A stretch of DNA of 64,000 nucleotides from Solicoccozyma terricola (Eukaryota > Basidiomycota > Tremellomycetes > Filobasidiales > Piskurozymaceae), in the NCBI GenBank assembly GCA_001600875.1, contig BCLD01000016.1, positions 1 through 64,000 of the forward strand, given 5' to 3'. Below are positions 21,582 through 33,642 of the stretch, piece after piece (position 1 is the stretch's first letter; every line of letters starts with the position of its first letter). The notes beneath the pieces are model-generated. The model was not told the origin of the DNA. It did no database searches and saw nothing but the letters and a program-made list of their open reading frames with translations. Position numbers and translations under genes: made by a program.

Positions 21582-23636
21582 ATGCAATTCGACAAAAAGC
21601 CCCAGATCGAGCACAAGGAGGACGTTCGACAAGAGTCATCGAAGGAAGAGCTAGGCGAGGGTCCCTACGAAACTCACGTCGACACCACCGCCGACTCGGC
21701 TGCTTATGAAGCGATCGAACATTCTCTGACCCTACGACAGGCTCTAAAGATCTATCCGAAAGCTATCGGATGGAGCGTGGCTATATCGCTCGCTGTCATC
21801 ATGGAAAGTTATGATCTTCAGATTATTTCGTCGTTCTTTGCGTGAGTACTCGAATGATGTAACCTTCTGCTCCCCCCGTAGAGACGCTTATTCAATCTTC
21901 TCAGGTACCCCGAGTTCCAGAAGAAATATGGAGTCAAAGCAGGTAAAGGATATGTCATCCCTGCTCAGTGGCAGGTCGCATTGGGTAGGTGTTCCACGCT
22001 TACTCTTGATGTGACAACCCTGACTTTACCCTGCCATCGACTAGGGACGGGATCCACGATAGGGATGATTATCGGCATCGTTATAGGTGGTTTCCTCGTG
22101 GATCGGTTCGGTCACAAGCGGGTCGTCCTTGCGGGCCTCGTGTTCAATATCGGAACCGTCTTTATCACGTTCTTTGCTCCCTCGGTGCACGTTCTCCTGG
22201 CTGGTGAGATCATCAGCGGTGAGTGCTGAAGTGCTTCCGAGGATGAAGGTATAGTCTGAGCGCCTTCGTTTCTCCTCTTTTCCTCCATTTTTCCCTTTTG
22301 CCCCCTCGGGCCTTGTCTTTTCACTCGATGAAGGTCTGCCATGGGGAATGTTCAGCACGGCCGCCCCTGCATACGCATCGGAGACGTGCCCTATGATCTT
22401 GAGAGGATACATGATTATCTGGGTGGGTTCGAGCATCATAAACTTGCGATGTTACCGTTAATTGCTGAGACGTGTGCTACATAGGTCAACCTTTGCTGGG
22501 TTATTGGACACATCATCGCCGCTGGATTGTTGCGGGGTTTGAGTGCGTTCGGAGTAGATCTGATCATCCAGTCATTGAATGTTGACATTAAAATCCCCTC
22601 TTGCGCAGTCAACGTGTCTGGCCAATGGTCTTATCGAATCCCTTTCGCCGTGCAATGGGTCTTCCCGGTGCCGTTGATCCTAATCGTGAGCCTAGCTCCG
22701 AACAGCCCCTGGTGGCTGGTGCGTAAAGGTCGCTTGGAAGAGGCAAAGCGCAACTTTGCTCGGACTGTTTCGGCTCCTTACCTAGGGAGCAACGCTGGAA
22801 CGTCCATCGCTGGGACTCCAATGATCGATCCAGCTCAAGCCATCGCGAACATGATCGAGACGACTCGTCTCGAGACCGAGCTCTGCATCGGGGCAAACTA
22901 TCGCGCTCTCTTTAGCGGTACTAATCGAAGGCGTACGGAGATTGCTACCGTCGCGTGGGTGTCACAAGCACTAGTGGGATTCGGCATTCAAGGATACAAC
23001 GTCTACTTCTTCACGCGGGCAGGCTTGCCTCCCAGCCAAGCCTACGCACTAGGATTAGGCGCTTTTTGTATCGCGTTCGTCGGCACCGCGACCTCATGGA
23101 TTCTGATATCTTACCTCGGCCGACGTACGATCTTTATCGGAGGGCTCATTTTCATGATCCCGATCATGTCCCTGATCGGTTTCCTCGACCTCGCCCCAGT
23201 GACTCCCGGCATCAAATGGGGCCAGGCAGGTTTACTCTTGACCTGGTTCGCCACTTATGGTCTATCCATCGGTCCTATTCCATACGTCATTGCTGCCGAA
23301 ACCGGCGCAACCCGACTGCGTATGAAGACCATCGCATTTGCAAGAGCCGTCTACTATGCTTTCGTTGTGCTGAACACCGTCTTGGCCCCATACATGTTCA
23401 CTCAGACGGCGTGGAATCTCAGGGGAAAGGGGGCTTTCCCAGCAGCGGTATTACAGCTTCTCCTGCTGGTCTGGTCTTTCTTCCGTCTTCCTGAATGCAA
23501 GGGTCGGACCTATGAAGAGCTCGACATCCTGTTTGCCAAGAAGCTCTCGGCCAGGGCGTTCAAGGGTTCTAAACTCACTCGGGAGGATATCGACGCTTTC
23601 CACGCTAAGGTGGAGGCAAAGGAGGCTTCCACGTAG
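21582..23636 (+). CDS. MFS sugar transporter, alpha-glucoside (maltose permease) type
   Basis: Six exons (21582-21841, 21905-21984, 22045-22218, 22334-22422, 22485-22536, 22609-23636) give 560 residues. The last intron is 72 nt and free of stops, so it is easily misread as coding; splicing yields VNVSGQWSYRIPFAVQWVFP, the form seen in the family. Other marks are GGFLVDRFGHKRVVLAGL, PAYASETCPMILRGYM, PNSPWWLVRKGR and PYVIAAETGATRLRMKT. A long charged cytosolic N-terminus precedes twelve expected membrane helices. The family imports maltose, other alpha-glucosides and related sugars by proton symport. The neighbour upstream is the sulfatase in the same orientation, 735 bp away. Confidence 0.92.
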
Positions 23637-24598
23637 GTTTACGGCCCTCGAACGAGAATCTGCTGGGGCCGGTTGATCTGCGCCGACCCTGGAGGCGGAA
23701 GGGGAAAGAAGCGTAGTTAATTTTGTAGGATGCACTCTCCTGCGTACAATGTGCTGCTCGGCCCCCTCCCAGTCGTGACTGACCACTGTTGTTTGGAGCT
23801 AACATATCCCTGAAGCCCAACTGTTGGCAACGAGTGCGTGTACATAAGTGAAATGGGAAACAAGTGGGATTGGTGTCGAAGGCCCATGTGGTCGAGTCCA
23901 GACAATCCTATTAATTTGCCATGTCATCTACGCGGTTATAGATGGATCCAGACTTGAAGTCAGTTGTGGTTACAAGAAAACTTGCCGGTGACTGACAATG
24001 TCGGTGACCGTAGGCCGAAAGGTGGTAACATATGATGGTGGTGGTTCAAGGAATAGGAGAACGAAGTCTTCTCGTGACACAAACCAGGATGTGCACTCCC
24101 TCTTCAACCACAAATACGCAGTTGGGACTTGGGTTCCATGGCTACATCCTTGTCTACTCCATAGCATCCTGTCAATCCAAATGTCAAGATGATACATAGG
24201 AAGATCACTGAGTTTCAGGGTGTGGTCTGTGGATACGACTTGCTGTGTGATTGTTGGTCAGTCAACCCAACGGTCGGGTTCCTTGAGCGGCCTTAAGCTA
24301 CAGCGCTGGAATGTAGCTGGAATCTGGTGTGGGAATCATGATCTGTGCCGTGGGAATCATGGGAATCAGACACGTGTTCCTCGTCAGCGGCATGAGCATT
24401 TTCTCAGCAAGTGACGCTCAAGCCAAGCCAAAGCCAACTTTTTTCCCAGCCCCACACAAGTAGAGTCTATGAGTACAGGCACTCACTCCCACTTATCATA
24501 CATTTCCTTTACGATGACGTAGGGACAGCTCCGCGTCATGATTTCCGACGGAGCTTCCAAGTTTTTTTTTTCTTTTCTTTCCTGGCCACAAGAGGCGG

Positions 24599-24605
24599 TA
24601 TAAAG
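24599..24605 (+). promoter_or_regulatory. TATA box of the microbial rhodopsin gene
   Basis: TATAAAG lies 135 bp upstream of the start codon at 24740. The start itself has a strong context (ccaccATGG). The remainder of 23637-24739 holds no recognised gene. Confidence 0.55.
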
Positions 24606-24739
24606 AAGGGGAAATGTCTGTCCAATAATTCCCCAAGCCAACCACAGAAGCACCAAACAGCAGTCTCAAACGTTCAGTTTCATACCCAACTCCCACGAAC
24701 GCACCATCCACCACTTTCTTGTGACCCACGTTCGCCACC

Positions 24740-25813
24740 ATGGGCAACAACGCCATCTTCGCCAACCCGTCCAACGCAGACATCACAATCACCCAGCGTG
24801 GGAGTGACTTTTTGTGGGCCTGGTTCGCGGTCATGACTGTAGTCGATCTCGTCGTGCTAGCCTGGACCTTTCAAATCCTCAAGGGCAGACGTGCGTTCCA
24901 TCATCTGTCGGCCATCATTTTGACCACAACCGCGATCGTGAGTAACTCTGGTAGCCGTTTAGTTTGCGATGCGTGAACTCATCTGGGAATTGCTACCTTC
25001 GCAGGCATACTTTAGCATGGCTAGCAACCTCGGTCAAGACCCTGTCCAGACCATTTTCAATGGCGCAGGACGAACTCGTGCAATCTGGTTTGCTCGGTAC
25101 ATCGATTGGACAATCACTTTCCCGTGCCTTATTCTCCTTGTGCTCCTGGCCAGCGCTCTCCCCCTTTCTGACATCGTCGCCACCGTCTTTTGGAGCATTG
25201 TCTTCACTGTCAGCCTCCTCATCGGGGCACATGTCGTCTCACGATACAAGTTCGGATACCTTGCTTTCGCCTGTTGCGCAATCATCTATGTCTGTTTCAT
25301 GCTTCTTGGACCCGGAAGGAAGTCTTCTGGTAGTCTAGGCTTGGAATACCGATCGGTATACACCAAATCAGCCTTTTGGTTGTGCTTTATTTGGATGTTG
25401 TACCCTATCTGCTGGGGTCTTTCTGAAGGTGGAAACCGCATCAGTCCGGACTCGGAGATGGTCTTTTACGGTTAGTCGATGCTTTGCAGTTTCGTTGGCC
25501 TGTCATCTAATCTAACGAGATCGCTTGACTTTGTTAACTATCATAAGGTATCCTCGATCTCCTTATCAAACCTGTCTTCATCCTCTTCCACCTCTGGCAA
25601 GTCTCCCGCCTAGACTACACCAAGATGCAACTCCAGTCTTCCAAGGCTTCTGACGGTGCGACCTTCGAGAATCGCAACGACGGGGAGTTGAACAATATGC
25701 ACAACATCAACACGAAAAATCGTCTCGCTGATGCTAACGTGCCGGGAGCTGGAATCGGTCAGCCGAGGGTATCGGAGGCGGCTACCGTCGTTGGTCCGCA
25801 CTCGCACGTCTGA
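24740..25813 (+). CDS. Microbial (type I) rhodopsin, fungal opsin
   Basis: Three exons (24740-24937, 25005-25470, 25548-25813) encode 309 residues with seven membrane helices. Helix C reads RYIDWTITFPCLILL: R97, D100 (bacteriorhodopsin D85, counter-ion and proton acceptor), W101, T104 and P106 are kept, but L111 stands where D96, the cytoplasmic proton donor, belongs. Helix G reads YGILDLLIKPVF with D225 (D212) and K229, the retinal Schiff-base lysine. SEGGNRISPDSE keeps both extracellular release-site acidic residues (E194 and E204 equivalents). A polar C-terminal tail of about 65 residues follows. It should bind retinal in the plasma membrane. The missing donor predicts slow reprotonation, suggesting a sensor or weak pump rather than a fast pump. 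Confidence 0.93.
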
Positions 25814-25894
25814 TCGTATAGTGCGATATTCGCTCATGCCCTCCAGTTAGTTCGCCATTTCCAGTTTAGTCAGAGTTCTCGACCTTATAATCCT

Positions 25895-25950
25895 TGATAT
25901 ATAATTCCTTGATATATAATTCCTTAATCTATGATGTAATCTATGATGTC
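25895..25950. repeat. Short AT-rich tandem repeats after the opsin gene
   Basis: CCTTGATATATAATT occurs twice in tandem and is followed by two copies of TAATCTATGATGT. Nothing else was recognised between 25814 and 26732. Confidence 0.7.
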
Positions 25951-26732
25951 GCAAGTCCATATTTATCTGTTCAAGACCAGAAGTTGCTACAAGATGACCG
26001 ACCTTTTCTGGCAGTTGATACAAGCCCGTCGAACACGAGTACCATTGCAAACTTTGATTTGGAGGGATATCGAGGATGAAGCTCACACAGGTGCTCAAAT
26101 TCAGCTCCCGATGACCTGGTATCCATGTGTTTCCACGTACTGTAGTAATGCCATGGTGGTAGCCACACCGGTGGTTGTTACTGAGAATGTTATGGATGAG
26201 AGAATAGAGAGGACATCTCAGAGGGTGGAGGTAGCGAAACACGCTACTTCGGATTCGGTAATTTGTGGAGTTTTCTGCAAGGTGATCTCTTAGTTTTCAT
26301 ACTGGGCCGAAGAGAAATAGTTCCATGTTACAAGACAGCGCCCAGAGGGCTGGAAACTTCAGTATAGCTACCCTGTACCTACTGAAGTGAATGGAGTTAA
26401 CCTAGTGGTGCGACACCTTCACGGGCTCCGCAAAGACTATCGCTGGTGATTGTGTGCGAGAATGTGTATAGATCGCTACCGGATACTGGTCATCATGATC
26501 TCAGCGTCATGAAGCGAAAGCGGCATCTCACCTCACGATCCCCACTTTGCCAGCTGTGGTTGTTGCCCATGTCTACTTAGATGGCAACCACGACTGGGAC
26601 ATGGTGCAGCTGTTCATCTAGCGACTGTCCGAAATGACGGTCGATTACGGCACGATCGTTTAGAGTCCCTTCAACTAGAAGTACGTACAACACGCCGAGG
26701 ATCACAAGCAGTTATTTATAAAATCATTCAGG

Positions 26733-26828
26733 TGCATTGTCCGTCTGTGTGGTGAGTAGTACGCTGCATTGTCCGTCTGTGTGGTGAGTAGTAAGCTCCA
26801 TTGTCCGGTTACGTGGTGGGCAGTAAAG
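26733..26828. repeat. 32-bp tandem repeat, three copies
   Basis: Units beginning tgcattgtccgtctgtgtgg start at 26733, 26765 and, more diverged, 26797. The array ends 30 bp from the stop of the secreted cysteine-rich gene, so it lies in that gene's 3' flank. Confidence 0.85.
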
Positions 26829-26859
26829 CTTCTGGCTTTCTTTGCAGACCTGGTCAAAT

Positions 26860-27580
26860 TCAGATAGAGGGTCTTCCGTTAATCGAAACGCCTCGATCGC
26901 GACTTGGGGAAAGGCGATTCAAGCCGTGCCTCCCAAGACCTCCGGGGTGGGTTAGCGCAAGGCAGTAGCCGCCGAGGTAATCCGGTTCTTTGTGATTGCA
27001 GCATGTTCGGAGAGCGCAAATGCTTCCCGACGAGCAATCACTGTCGACATTGCAATGCGCACCGCAATCACCTCCTACGCAGGAGCAAGTTCCGGAGGCG
27101 CCCTGAAGAAAGTAACCACCTTGGGGGCATAGTTGCAAATGTGGACATGTTGCATCGGCGCAACTGCATGCCCCGTTTACGCAGCTGCCAGATGGACACT
27201 GGAATGTGACAAAAAGTTAGTGATGTCGGCTACAATACAAGCAACGAGTCAGGCTCACAATATTTCCAGAAGAGCCGCAGTTGCGGGGGTCCGTTAGGAG
27301 ATCGACTCCATTGTGAGGCACCGGTGAGGGGGCTGTTTGCTCCACGTGAGTGGCAACGAAAGATGTCTGGATTGGCCTACTTACAGCTCCTGTGGACGAG
27401 TGCCTTTGCTTCCTGGCGCCGCATTGCGCTTGGCTCTCGAGGGACTTCAAGCCAGCGTGCTCTTGGTGCAGCTCTCTGTGCACTTTCGCTTCGAGCAACT
27501 TCTTCAGCTGATGCTGATGTCGTGGACAGGAAGCTGAGAATGATTGCGAGAAGCGTGAGTCGGTGAACGGTGCAGATCAT
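26860..27580 (-). CDS. Secreted cysteine-rich protein (STIG1/EGF-like spacing)
   Basis: Exons 27580-27385, 27332-27259 and 27198-26860 give 202 residues. Residues 1-24 are a clear signal peptide (LTLLAIILSFLSTTSASA). A charged propeptide-like stretch with RR and RAR pairs follows, then DPRNCGSSGNI joined by splicing to CPSGSCVNGACSCADATC and two more cysteine-rich blocks ending DCSSGSICALRTCC. About 18 cysteines lie in the last 125 residues. NCG-x-x-GN-x-C-x-x-G-x-C resembles the repeats of STIG1-like and other secreted fungal proteins. It is likely a disulfide-rich wall or extracellular protein; no enzymatic motif is visible and no toxin family was recognised. Confidence 0.75.
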
Positions 27581-28790
27581 TTTCCTTGAGCGGGGGAGGG
27601 AACTCTGCCGTGCGACATCGGAGCCTCGTCTTATGAACCAATTTTTGACATTGCCACCTCCGCACTTGTCTCGGATATTAGGGGTACGCCAGGTTCCACG
27701 CTTTATTTATTGTACCTGTGGGCATCAAATTTGGAAGTGATGGTAACCGACTCAACATGGTCACGTTCTAACCCACGCAACGGTACAAAGATGCAATTTT
27801 AACCACCTTTCCAGGGCTCGCCGCCGAGGAACCTAAGTGTGCCGCCCGGGCTTTGGGCCTGAACCGGTTAAGGGAGAACGCCACGATAAAACAGCCATTG
27901 ACAGACATATTGATCAAAGAAACCCAACCAGACCATTCGGGGAAATCGTCTGATTGGCATGACGTCATCGTCATGTGACCAATATCAACTCTGGCTAGCC
28001 CACTTGCGTGTTTGACAGTATCTCGACCGGGATTGGGTTTGCTGAACAACTCGCTCGACAACTACCTGCATCTCTGAAAAGTCTCCGACGAACACACCAT
28101 AATGATTGTTCCATGTCCTAACGTGTAGGAATGAAATTGATGACTTGTGAGCTGAATGTATTCGTCTCAGAACGATCGGGATGTATGTACACGTGTATGT
28201 AGGATTCAATTTATGGCAAATGTGACCGGACTTGGAAGCCGTGAGGGTTTGTGAAACCTCACGTGGTAGGAACTAGCTCGCATCCGGGTGGCCGTTCACA
28301 TGTGTTTTCCACAACCTGGAGTACCAGTGATAAGGGATACGTACGTCGCTTAGACGTTTGTATCTACATAGTTCTGTATCCTCCGTGACAAAGCCCCTAA
28401 GCCGCAGAGACTGGGTGTGGCCGGGAACCGGCCGAGTCCTCTTATCGAGCGCAGTAAGCTGCGGCATGTTGGGATGACTTGTTTTGCTTGTGGGGGACCA
28501 GGGAATTGTTCGTCGCAACATCAAGACAATCAATTACATATGCTCACTGGCAATAGAAACCCCCCATCTTACCCCAATGGTGCTGCCGGTTTGGCCTCCG
28601 AATAATTTTGCGATTTGATGACGTCATGTCGAGATCTCGGTGCAGCCCTAACGATTCCGAATTGGGTCCCTCCGAATTCATGTAAACGAAAATGGTCTCC
28701 AGACAACCGGTGCGATCGCCTCTTCTTGTCGCATCATATATGTAGGGCTGGCCTTTCGTCCGTCCCTTCGTCTACTCAGCTACCCTCAAC

Positions 28791-30352
28791 ATGACCCTAT
28801 CAATCAAAGCCATCAAGCATGAGTGGCGGCGGCGGATACTGAACTTTGCACCTAGCTGGTTTTCCGTCAACATGGGGACCGGCATCACCTCCATCCTCCT
28901 CTTCAATCTGCCGTACCAGTTCAATGGTTTGCATATAATCGCCGACGTCATCTTTGGACTCAACGTCGTGTTGTTCATCTTGTTCTTGCTGATCTCTGTG
29001 TGAGTGCTGGTTTGCGCCCGCATACGGGTACGTCCAACATACCAATCGCTTTACGAACAGAGTTCGATATTCATTATGGCCGTCAGTATTTTGGAAGATG
29101 CTCTACCATCCCCAGCAGTCGCTATTTCTGGGCACATTCCCGATGGGCTTTGCTACCATTGTAAACATGGTGGTTTTCGCTTGCGTACCACACTGGGGGT
29201 CTAGGTGGGTGCATTGACCAGACCACCCCGTTGTCTCTCGCTCACCGGTCCTCCACACGTCAGATTCCTGACCCTGGCCTGGGCCCTTTGGTGGATAGAT
29301 GCGGCGATCGCACTCGTGGTAGCGATTGGGATCCCTTTTGTCATGTAAGACGTCTCTTTTCCTCACCCTCACGACCCCACGCTGAAACTCTCTGACCCCT
29401 CGCAAAAGGTTCACTCATCATGAACACGACGTGTCATCCGTTACAGGCGTCTGGCTGCTGCCATCCGTTGCAACAATCGTGGCATCAGCGTCTGGAGCGA
29501 TCGTTGCCGAATACCTACCAACGTCACATGCCAATTTAACCATCATTGTTTGCTATATCCTATGGGGAACTGGATTCCTTCCGGCACTTTTGATCATGGC
29601 ACTGTATTTCCAACGCCTAGCAGTGTACAAAGTGAGTCACACTCGCGACATTAGGATGTCACCTGCAACTGATGAACTTGTCTAGTGCCCTCCCAATACC
29701 CTCATCGTTTCCACCTTCCTCCCTCTGGGTCCCTGCGGCCAAGGCTCCTTTGCACTGCTCCGATTGAGCAGCGTTATATGGAAGAATACTAGGAATGCCG
29801 CAGCTACCTCTTTATACACCGCCGAAGACGTTAGAATCTTTGGAAGCTCTATTTACGCGGGATCGATAATGTGAGTGTACGCGTTCCTTCACGCGGTCAG
29901 AACCTGACGACGCTACACACACAGCGTCGCATTCGTTATATGGGGCTTTGGCCTTGTGTGGTTGGTGATAGCGATTGCTTCAGTCATCCGCCTTGCCAAG
30001 AAAGAGAGAATTGGTTTCAACATGGGCTGGTGGGCGTTCACCTTTCCCCTAGGCGTATTTTCGACCGCAACGACGCAACTCGCCACCGAGTTGGATTCCG
30101 AGGCATTCCGAATCTTGGGCATGATTTTCTCCTTGTCTGTCGTTGCTTTATGGCTGTATATTGCGTCCATGACCTCTATCAAAGCGTGCAGTGGCGTGAT
30201 GTGAGTGAAATAGTCCTGTCGAGCCGTACATCTCAGCTTATGATTTGTCTCGTAGGTTTGTCGCCCCTTGTCTTGGAGAAGATGAAGGCTACCTTCTGGA
30301 ACGCAAGCACACCGAGCCTACTCCGGATATGGAACGGCAGACTTATTGTTAG
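28791..30352 (+). CDS. SSU1: SSU1-like exporter (tellurite-resistance/dicarboxylate transporter family)
   Basis: Seven exons (28791-28999, 29061-29204, 29264-29344, 29409-29631, 29686-29870, 29925-30200, 30256-30352) yield 404 residues with about ten membrane helices. Family marks are FAPSWFSVNMGTGITSILLF, SLFLGTFPMGFATIVNM, FLPLGPCGQGSFALL and WWAFTFPLGVFSTATTQLA. The start ATG follows a pyrimidine-rich leader and an upstream CATATATG TATA-like site near 28735. SSU1 proteins export sulfite at the plasma membrane; relatives move malate. In this setting, close to a sulfatase, sulfite or sulfur stress is a reasonable but unproven role. Only two codons resemble a second initiation site, so the start is firm. 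Confidence 0.9.
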
Positions 30353-30480
30353 ACAAGCGCGGTTCTTTTCCCTCGCGTATCCCAAGCCGCACTACTATAT
30401 ATTTGTACACGATTACGGATTTATCCTTGTTACTCGACAACGACTGTAATCCTTTGAAACAACTCGAAACGTGCTTATAA

Positions 30481-33167
30481 CTAGGACACGCCACCATGGG
30501 GTGTCGCCTTGATCGTGTACAGGCGGTCTTGATGTCCCTCGGTCTGCTGGGCAAACGATTAGACAGAGTATATACAATATCTGCAACGACCTCACCTTGC
30601 CCTTCCTGTACTCGTCGCGTAAACCCGACCATGGTTGTGACCCATGGTACTGAGCCAGCGTATCTTCATCGCCCTGCTGGACAAGCGTGGTAAGCTCCTT
30701 TGTGAACTTGGTCCATTTGACGGGGTCCTTGATGTCACGTAGCAGCGGGGTCTTGCCAGGACGTAGTAAGCGGCGAGCGGCACCAATGGTAGGATTCTCG
30801 CCATCGTCCGGGAGTGCAACCACATCCACTAGGCTGGGGTGCTCGAGGAATTGACTGACGACAGTTTCGTTGCCGGCTCGGAGAGCGTTGTATAACGGCT
30901 CGCGCAGGTCCTCCTCTTCCCGAGTGATGGAGCCTTCAAAATGCATGCGCTGCGGAAGGTAGCATGATCAGCCGATAACCTAGTAGACATTGAACTCCCC
31001 ACTCACATCAAGGCGACAGAGTAACAAGACTCCCCGACCACGGACACTTCTCGCCGCCTCATCACGCTCTTGATCGATCTTGTCGATGAATTCCTCGGTG
31101 TCTGTGGTCCCATTATCAGAATTGAACAGCAATAGTACCTCGCCATCCCCGCACTCACATGGCCCCTGATGACCCGTCTTGCTGTCCATGTATCGCAAGA
31201 TCTGGGCGCCGCCAATTCCAATTCCATCGACACCAGAGAGAACTGCATCACCGATATGGCTTCCAAGTTTGAAACCGGCTGACATGTAGGTCGTGAGACC
31301 AACTTCATGAGCTAAGTGGACAAGCTCCAAAGCGTTTTCCAAGGTGAGTTGTAGGATCTGTTCGAGATCGTTAGTCATCTGGTCATCTCTAGACCTCGCC
31401 TCCAACACTCACCACACAGTACGACGGATACGTATCGGCAGCTCCGTCAAACGTGACCTTGTCGAAGCCCCCCATGACGGCTAGCTGAATACCACGACGG
31501 CCTATCTCAAGGTTATCCTTGAGAACGGGAAACTCTCCATTCTCGTCTCTCGTCATGTCGTCGACGAGCGGGGAGTTCAGATTGAAGGCACACGAAAGCA
31601 CCTGCTTGCGATTGCGAACTACGTGGCCAGAGATTGCACGCATGTATGAGACGGCCTCGGTCGCAGTCAGACCATCCATAGCCACCTTGGTTTCCGCGGC
31701 ACCCAGTTGGAACGCAGCCGAACAAGCGGCCGAGGTGAGATTGACGACCTTGATAAAATCGAGGGCAAAGTCGCCACTGGTAGAATCCTTTACGCGACGA
31801 CCGACAAAGTACTGGAAAGCGGTAGATGAGCTTGGTGTTTGTCGGCTGGCGCCTGGCGCCTGGCGGCTGCCTCAACTTGTACTCACGGTATTTGGAGCGG
31901 CACTTCCGGTATGCAGACGGACGCGAGCAAATTCAAACAGGGAAGGGATTCTGTACGATTCAATGTCTTGCCTGTGGAGGGAACTAGGAGTCAGAGGCAG
32001 AGTGATCGTCGGGTCATAAACCACTCACCTGGACAAATTACCTGGACGCTCCAAATGTTCGACGTGACAGATGGCGCCCTTGAGCCACCTAGCCTTCCTC
32101 GTCGTCCCAAAAACGTGACCCTCTCCGGGATCGGTCAACGATACATACGTCTGGGTATCCTTTCTGAAACCCGGAGTACCAAGCCACCGAGCTTCGGACG
32201 AGTCCAGCTGCGCACCAGAACGAAGCGCTTCGTATGCGACGTGGAAGACGAGATAGTCGACGAAACTTGGATCCGTGTCGGTATCCCTCAGCTTCTGGGC
32301 TGCGTTTGACACTGCAGAGAGCAAGGTGGAACCCAGCGAAGAGGACCACTCAATGTGAAGTCGATCTGGATGATGAAGCACTGTCAAGTTGAAGTCGCTC
32401 TTTGCGTTTTGCGTAGAGTCAAACGACGAGTAGGATGCTCCACCCAGACGATCGATAGACTTGCATAGTAGCTCAAACCCTTTCTGGAGAGCTCCAACGA
32501 CCTCGCCGATGGGAGTCTCAGGGGAGATGATGATCTTGGCCAACTCTCGAGCTCGAGTGGCTTCCTTTGCCGGTTCTTTACCTTCCTCGGTCGGCCATAT
32601 CTCATTGATCAAATTTTCAAAGATCCGTTTGACCGTGTCCTCGTCGAATCGACCGACTGGAGAGGGGTGGAATCAGAAAACCATCAAAAACTCAATATCC
32701 GGACACTCACAATAAGGCAACTGTTCATTTCTGTCAAACGGCTCTCCTTTCGAGTATGCTACCTTCCACTTTGCGATCCTGACGAGGAACAGCAAGTCCT
32801 GGTACGCGCTGACAGCGATGGGCTTGATTTGTCCCTCCAGGAAGACCTTACTAATCTTTGTTTCGACCTCGGCATCTTCACCGGCGGCGTACATCACTGG
32901 GTGCAAGACGAGAGGGCTGGTGGGACTTTTCACCGGTGGGGCTGCGTTGGTGGCAATTTTGCCCGCTGAGAATAGCAGCGTCGATGCGATGATCGGTGAG
33001 GCAAGGAACGGGGAGTTGGCTGTCGAGGTGACTGGGCCCGCGCGGTCGAGGGCAGAGAGGTCTTGCATCAGCGTATCGAGGTTAAGTGGAGGCGAGCCGA
33101 CTGGAGCAATGCGGTCGCGGGGGACCCCGTGAGCTTTCATCGTTGGTGGTGGCAGGATCGAAGACAT
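30481..33167 (-). CDS. Uncharacterised 778-residue protein with a TIM-barrel-like middle
   Basis: Seven exons (33167-32711, 32656-32029, 31971-31887, 31811-31413, 31357-31007, 30949-30596, 30543-30481) join in frame. Residues 1-360 are alpha/beta with an alanine-rich helix (ALQKGFELLCKSIDRLGG) and no membrane segments. Residues about 400-590 contain GGFDKVTFDGAADTYPSYCV, LVHLAHEVGLTTYMSAGFKL and GVDGIGIGGAQILRYMDSKTGHQGP written here only in part; glycine-rich strands followed by helices suggest a TIM barrel, reminiscent of MfnB-type aldolases. The C-terminus has an ankyrin-like stretch (LYNALRAGNETVVSQFLEHP). I recall similar hypothetical proteins in fungi but no function. It has its own promoter facing the DHA1 gene, 475 bp away. 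Confidence 0.75.
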
Positions 33168-33642
33168 GGCTCGAGTTGTTTGATAGAAGTGTGGATGTGG
33201 ATGGAAAAGTCACCTAATTGGAAGCAATCTCTTCCTCTTTATAGCCAATGCCGACCATCCTAACACTCTGCCTGGATCCTCATGTTGCTTGGCGACCTGT
33301 ACCCGCTTCCCAGCGGTGGAATCGCCACTATGAGAGTCCAGATGCAATGAAGAGCTGTGTGGATAAAACGCGTGGATCGTCGGCTGCTGTGTTCATAAAC
33401 ATCAGGGCGAGAATAGATGCTTCCGGGGCACCCAATAGAATGTGGCAGTGGTCCAGATGACCAGGCTGTGTGATGTCGGATGATCTGGTGGCGAACCCGC
33501 CGCAGTTCACCGCCACTCGGGACGTTTTCGCAAATGCAAGTTGGGAGCGGGAGTTTGGAGCTCGCAACTCCTCATTCGACTGGCCTTCAACACTTCCATA
33601 ACCTCGACATCAGACTTGCGCAATCAGCTAGGACGTCTTGAT

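Noticed and set aside
22527..22608. In-frame extension LSAFGVDLIIQSL of the MFS protein
   Set aside because: It is a 72-nt intron without stops; removing it restores the conserved VNVSGQWSYRIPF sequence.
26733..26828. 32-bp repeats as a CRISPR array
   Set aside because: The units are contiguous without spacers, only three in number and diverged, and the genome is eukaryotic.
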